64,000 nucleotides of DNA, taken from the NCBI RefSeq assembly GCF_014200495.1, contig NZ_JACHBY010000002.1, positions 868,001 to 932,000 of the forward strand, in the 5' to 3' direction. Each line of letters begins with the position of its first letter. Position 1 is the stretch's first letter. Positions 61,820 to 64,000 of the stretch are shown here, piece after piece. The DNA is from Mucilaginibacter geliditolerans. Lineage in GTDB: Bacteria > Bacteroidota > Bacteroidia > Sphingobacteriales > Sphingobacteriaceae. A program made the position numbers and the translations under genes. Under the pieces are notes generated by a model. The model saw nothing but the letters and a program-made list of their open reading frames with translations, did no database searches and had not been told where the DNA came from.

Positions 61820-63017
61820 TCGCTTTATATCCCCTGTAAACTAAGATAGCACTCGCCACCGTTGCAAGTGTACCAAAAAGATAAATATTTTGATAATGCG
61901 ACTGTCCGGCGATTAAACCCGCAAGGGGGGCCGTAAGCCCCAGGCCCAGATCAAAAAAAGCATTGTAAGCCGCGATGGCCATTCCTCTGTTGGCCAGTGC
62001 CACACGTTTTACAGCTATCTGCCCCAATGAAGGAAAAACTAATGACAGCCCTGCACCCGTTAGCGCCGCGCCAAGAATTGTAAAGGTGCCATTAAAGCCT
62101 CCCCAGATCAGCAATTGCCCGGCAGCTTCAATCATCAGGGAAATAAGTGCTACCCTGGCGCCACCAAACTTATCAGGCGCTCCCGATAGGAATATGCGGA
62201 CTATTACATAACAACTGCCAAAGGCAGTCATGGCTAACGAGGCATTTTGCCAATGATTTTGAAGAAAATACAATGAAATAAAAGAGGCGATCCCTCCAAA
62301 ACCAATGCTGGCCAGAGCCAGCGCACTGCCTTGTGTCCATACCAGGTGAACGGCCTTATAAAAAGGAAGTTTAGATACTGCTTTGGGAATCGCCACAGCA
62401 GGCAGCAAACGCATGATCAGGAAAATGAATAAGGGGAGTATTATGGTTATGGCGAACAATACACCTAAACCAAATTGTGTTTGCAGGAAAATGCCGATGG
62501 GCGCACCACAGGCCATACCTGAATACATGCCCATTCCGTTCCACACCATAACCTTGCCCGTGTTATCCGGCCCTACCAGTGCGAAGCCCCAGGTAAATAT
62601 GCCAACTACCAAAAAACTTTCGCCGATACCGAGAAGGATACGGGCAGCCAATACCATACCCAAACTTAAATAAGGCAAACCTGATACGACGTGTGCCAGG
62701 AGCAGTAAGACCCCGCAAAGCGCAGATGCCGCGATCCCAGTTAGTACAGAACGCCTGCTCCCACTGTGATCGGCCATCTTGCCCGAAAACTGGCGACTGG
62801 CCAACGTAGTTACATATTGTGTACCGATAACAACCCCAACCCAAACGTTGCTTAAATGAAGGGTTTGATGGATAAAAGCTGGCAATACACCCAGTGAAAT
62901 ACCCATAACGGTAAACTCCGTAAACACCATGCTGAAGATTATTCCAAGATTACGCTTCAGCGCAGCGCTTTCATTATTGTCCTTTTGAATTATGGTTTGA
63001 TTGACTATTCGATTCAT
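61806..63017 (-). CDS. MFS transporter co-transcribed with the Crp/Fnr regulator
   Basis: 403 residues from the ATG at 63017; a TTG at 63035 would add six residues and is not preferred. Twelve helices are expected; the motif A loop reads SGKMADHSGSRRSVL and helix 4 has LLGIGESFLVVGIFTWGFAL. General MFS drug/metabolite exporter type; the substrate cannot be told. The transporter and Crp/Fnr pair is a common layout for small efflux modules in Bacteroidota, where the regulator responds to the exported compound or to redox stress. Confidence 0.85.
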   Translation of the reverse strand: MNRIVNQTIIQKDNNESAALKRNLGIIFSMVFTEFTVMGISLGVLPAFIHQTLHLSNVWVGVVIGTQYVTTLASRQFSGKMADHSGSRRSVLTGIAASALCGVLLLLAHVVSGLPYLSLGMVLAARILLGIGESFLVVGIFTWGFALVGPDNTGKVMVWNGMGMYSGMACGAPIGIFLQTQFGLGVLFAITIILPLFIFLIMRLLPAVAIPKAVSKLPFYKAVHLVWTQGSALALASIGFGGIASFISLYFLQNHWQNASLAMTAFGSCYVIVRIFLSGAPDKFGGARVALISLMIEAAGQLLIWGGFNGTFTILGAALTGAGLSLVFPSLGQIAVKRVALANRGMAIAAYNAFFDLGLGLTAPLAGLIAGQSHYQNIYLFGTLATVASAILVYRGYKANGSR

Positions 63018-63062
63018 TTTGTCTGTTTCCGACAAAGATGCATAGTCTACATGGTCCCTGCA

Positions 63063-63076
63063 TTGATCTATATCAA
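63063..63076. promoter_or_regulatory. Perfect Fnr-type box TTGAT-N4-ATCAA
   Basis: TTGATCTATATCAA is centred about 52 bases before the MFS ATG. It is the exact Fnr consensus and matches the E-x-x-S-R recognition helix of the Crp/Fnr protein encoded second in the same unit, which points to autoregulation. Confidence 0.8.
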
Positions 63077-63125
63077 CGAATAGAAAAATCGTGCCTGCTT
63101 CGTCTGGATTTGTAAGCCATCGTCC

Positions 63126-64000
63126 TTATTGTTGTTTATTTTTGATTGAATTTAACAAATCAGCAAGTTCTTTAACCTTTGCAGGATATTGAACAGCCAG
63201 GTTATGTTTTTCTCCAATATCCTCGTTTAGGTTATATAACTGGGGTTCGGGTGAATTGCCCGTTTCTATGTTTACTAACTTATCATATGGGCTGCCATTA
63301 TTGGGTGTAATATATTTCCACCCATCCTTTACAATAGCAAGTGCCCCGCCCTGCTCAATATATACAGAACGGCCCTGATTGGATTTACCTAGTAATGCAT
63401 TCATTAGGTCTTCACTATCGCTTGCATTCCCGGCAGGTATGGGTTGTTTAAGAAATCCGGAAAAAGAGGCCAATAAATCCATTTGAGAAACCAATGCATC
63501 CGAAACACCGGGCTTTATTTCCCCGGGCCATCTGATAATAAACGGGATTCGTGTCCCTCCCTCCAGGGCACTGTATTTACCACCCCGCATTGGCCCGGCG
63601 GGGGTATGCCCATTTAATTTTGCTACTGCTTCGTCCTGGTAACCATCATCCAGAACGGGGCCATTATCACTGGTAAATATCACTATGGTATTCTTCTCAA
63701 TACCCAGGTACCTGAGCTGCTTCATGATTTCGCCTACTGTCCAATCCAGTTGTAAAATAACATCGCCCCGCAGACCTAAACCACTTTTACCCTTAAAGCG
63801 CGTTGCCGGCATGCGGGGTACGTGCGGTTCCGTCATGGCAAAATATAAGAAGAATGGCCTGTTTTTATTTTCTTCGATAAAGCCTTCTGCCTTTGCCAAA
63901 AAAGTTGATGACACTTCCTCATCAACCCAGCGGGCTAATTTACCACCGCTCATGTAGCCAATTCTGCCTATGCCGTTTACAATGGTTCCATCATGCCCCT
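63126..64000 (-). CDS. Sulfatase (arylsulfatase type), N-terminus outside window
   Basis: The frame is open to the right edge, so 291 C-terminal residues are seen; the active-site C-x-P-S-R region lies outside. Visible sulfatase features: GKLARWVDEEVSSTFLAKAE, FFLYFAMTEPHVPRMPATRF, TIVIFTSDNGPVLDDG (metal-binding SDNG), and RGGKYSALEGGTRIPFIIRW. It desulfates a carbohydrate or aryl ester, normally in the periplasm. The stop is 108 bases before the MFS ATG. Whether it belongs with a further locus to the right cannot be seen. Confidence 0.93.
   Translation of the reverse strand, partial: GHDGTIVNGIGRIGYMSGGKLARWVDEEVSSTFLAKAEGFIEENKNRPFFLYFAMTEPHVPRMPATRFKGKSGLGLRGDVILQLDWTVGEIMKQLRYLGIEKNTIVIFTSDNGPVLDDGYQDEAVAKLNGHTPAGPMRGGKYSALEGGTRIPFIIRWPGEIKPGVSDALVSQMDLLASFSGFLKQPIPAGNASDSEDLMNALLGKSNQGRSVYIEQGGALAIVKDGWKYITPNNGSPYDKLVNIETGNSPEPQLYNLNEDIGEKHNLAVQYPAKVKELADLLNSIKNKQQ

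Noticed and set aside
1..64000. CRISPR arrays, tRNA genes, insertion sequences or phage attachment sites
   Set aside because: No regularly spaced repeats, cloverleaf-like sequences, transposase motifs or integrase genes were seen on reading both strands.

Overview
The window looks like a chromosomal piece of a Bacteroidota member, most probably family Sphingobacteriaceae (Mucilaginibacter/Pedobacter type). The support is three SusC/SusD outer-membrane uptake pairs with accessory carbohydrate enzymes, a hybrid two-component sensor fused to an AraC domain, SusC-type receptors carrying N-terminal CarboxypepD_reg domains, moderate GC, A/T-rich ribosome-binding regions and Gfo/Idh and GH9 enzymes of the soil-glycan type. 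The genus is inferred from protein character only. I saw no tRNA, rRNA, CRISPR array, insertion sequence or phage gene.

Layout. (1) 1-11088, minus strand: a glycan-uptake locus made of susC, susD, a DUF3823 lipoprotein and an unfamiliar TIM-barrel glycosidase-like protein running off the left edge. Upstream lies a membrane-spanning regulator with a LamG/Kelch outer part and a SARP-like (winged helix plus BTAD) cytoplasmic part. (2) 11456-12816: a small Cys-motif protein of unknown role and a Nudix-fold regulator with a degenerate Nudix box. (3) 13165-22199, plus strand: LytS-type kinase, LytTR regulator and single-domain receiver, followed by a tightly packed set: PqqD-like protein, ATP-grasp ligase, fold-III PLP decarboxylase, a urea-transporter/M23-peptidase fusion, a YaiO-like outer-membrane barrel and a TPR protein. 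I do not recognise this set as a described pathway; it is the best candidate for an undescribed system. (4) 22280-27696: a PepSY-like lipoprotein, a Tat-exported Gfo/Idh oxidoreductase and a GH9 enzyme. (5) 27773-39724: a fructan utilisation locus (sugar porter, fructokinase, SusC, SusD, GH32) with a divergent fructose-type hybrid two-component sensor. (6) 39776-46480: an iron-uptake group (two siderophore-type TonB receptors, PepSY membrane protein, small membrane protein). (7) 46952-61208: a complete sialic-acid utilisation locus (SusC/SusD, lyase, mutarotase, transporter, O-acetylesterase, AGE epimerase, sialidase, and an esterase remnant) with a divergent FadR-type GntR regulator. (8) 61238-64000: a Crp/Fnr-family regulator co-transcribed with an MFS transporter, then a partial sulfatase.

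How parts work together. In the fructan locus, fructan is imported by SusCD, cut by GH32, and fructose is carried in by the porter and phosphorylated by the kinase; the hybrid sensor reads free sugar in the periplasm. In the sialic-acid locus, sialidase and O-acetylesterase free Neu5Ac, the Kelch mutarotase supplies the usable anomer, the MFS protein imports it, the lyase splits it to ManNAc and pyruvate, and the AGE-type epimerase makes GlcNAc. Several regulatory sites can be read directly: two copies of an inverted repeat between the GntR gene and susC, a perfect TTGAT-N4-ATCAA box before the MFS-Crp/Fnr pair, a 14-base direct repeat 21 bases apart between the hybrid sensor and the porter, and direct repeats around the membrane SARP-like regulator.

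Several long frames begin at TTG codons upstream of a better ATG; where the sequence decided it, the ATG is used here and stated in the entry.
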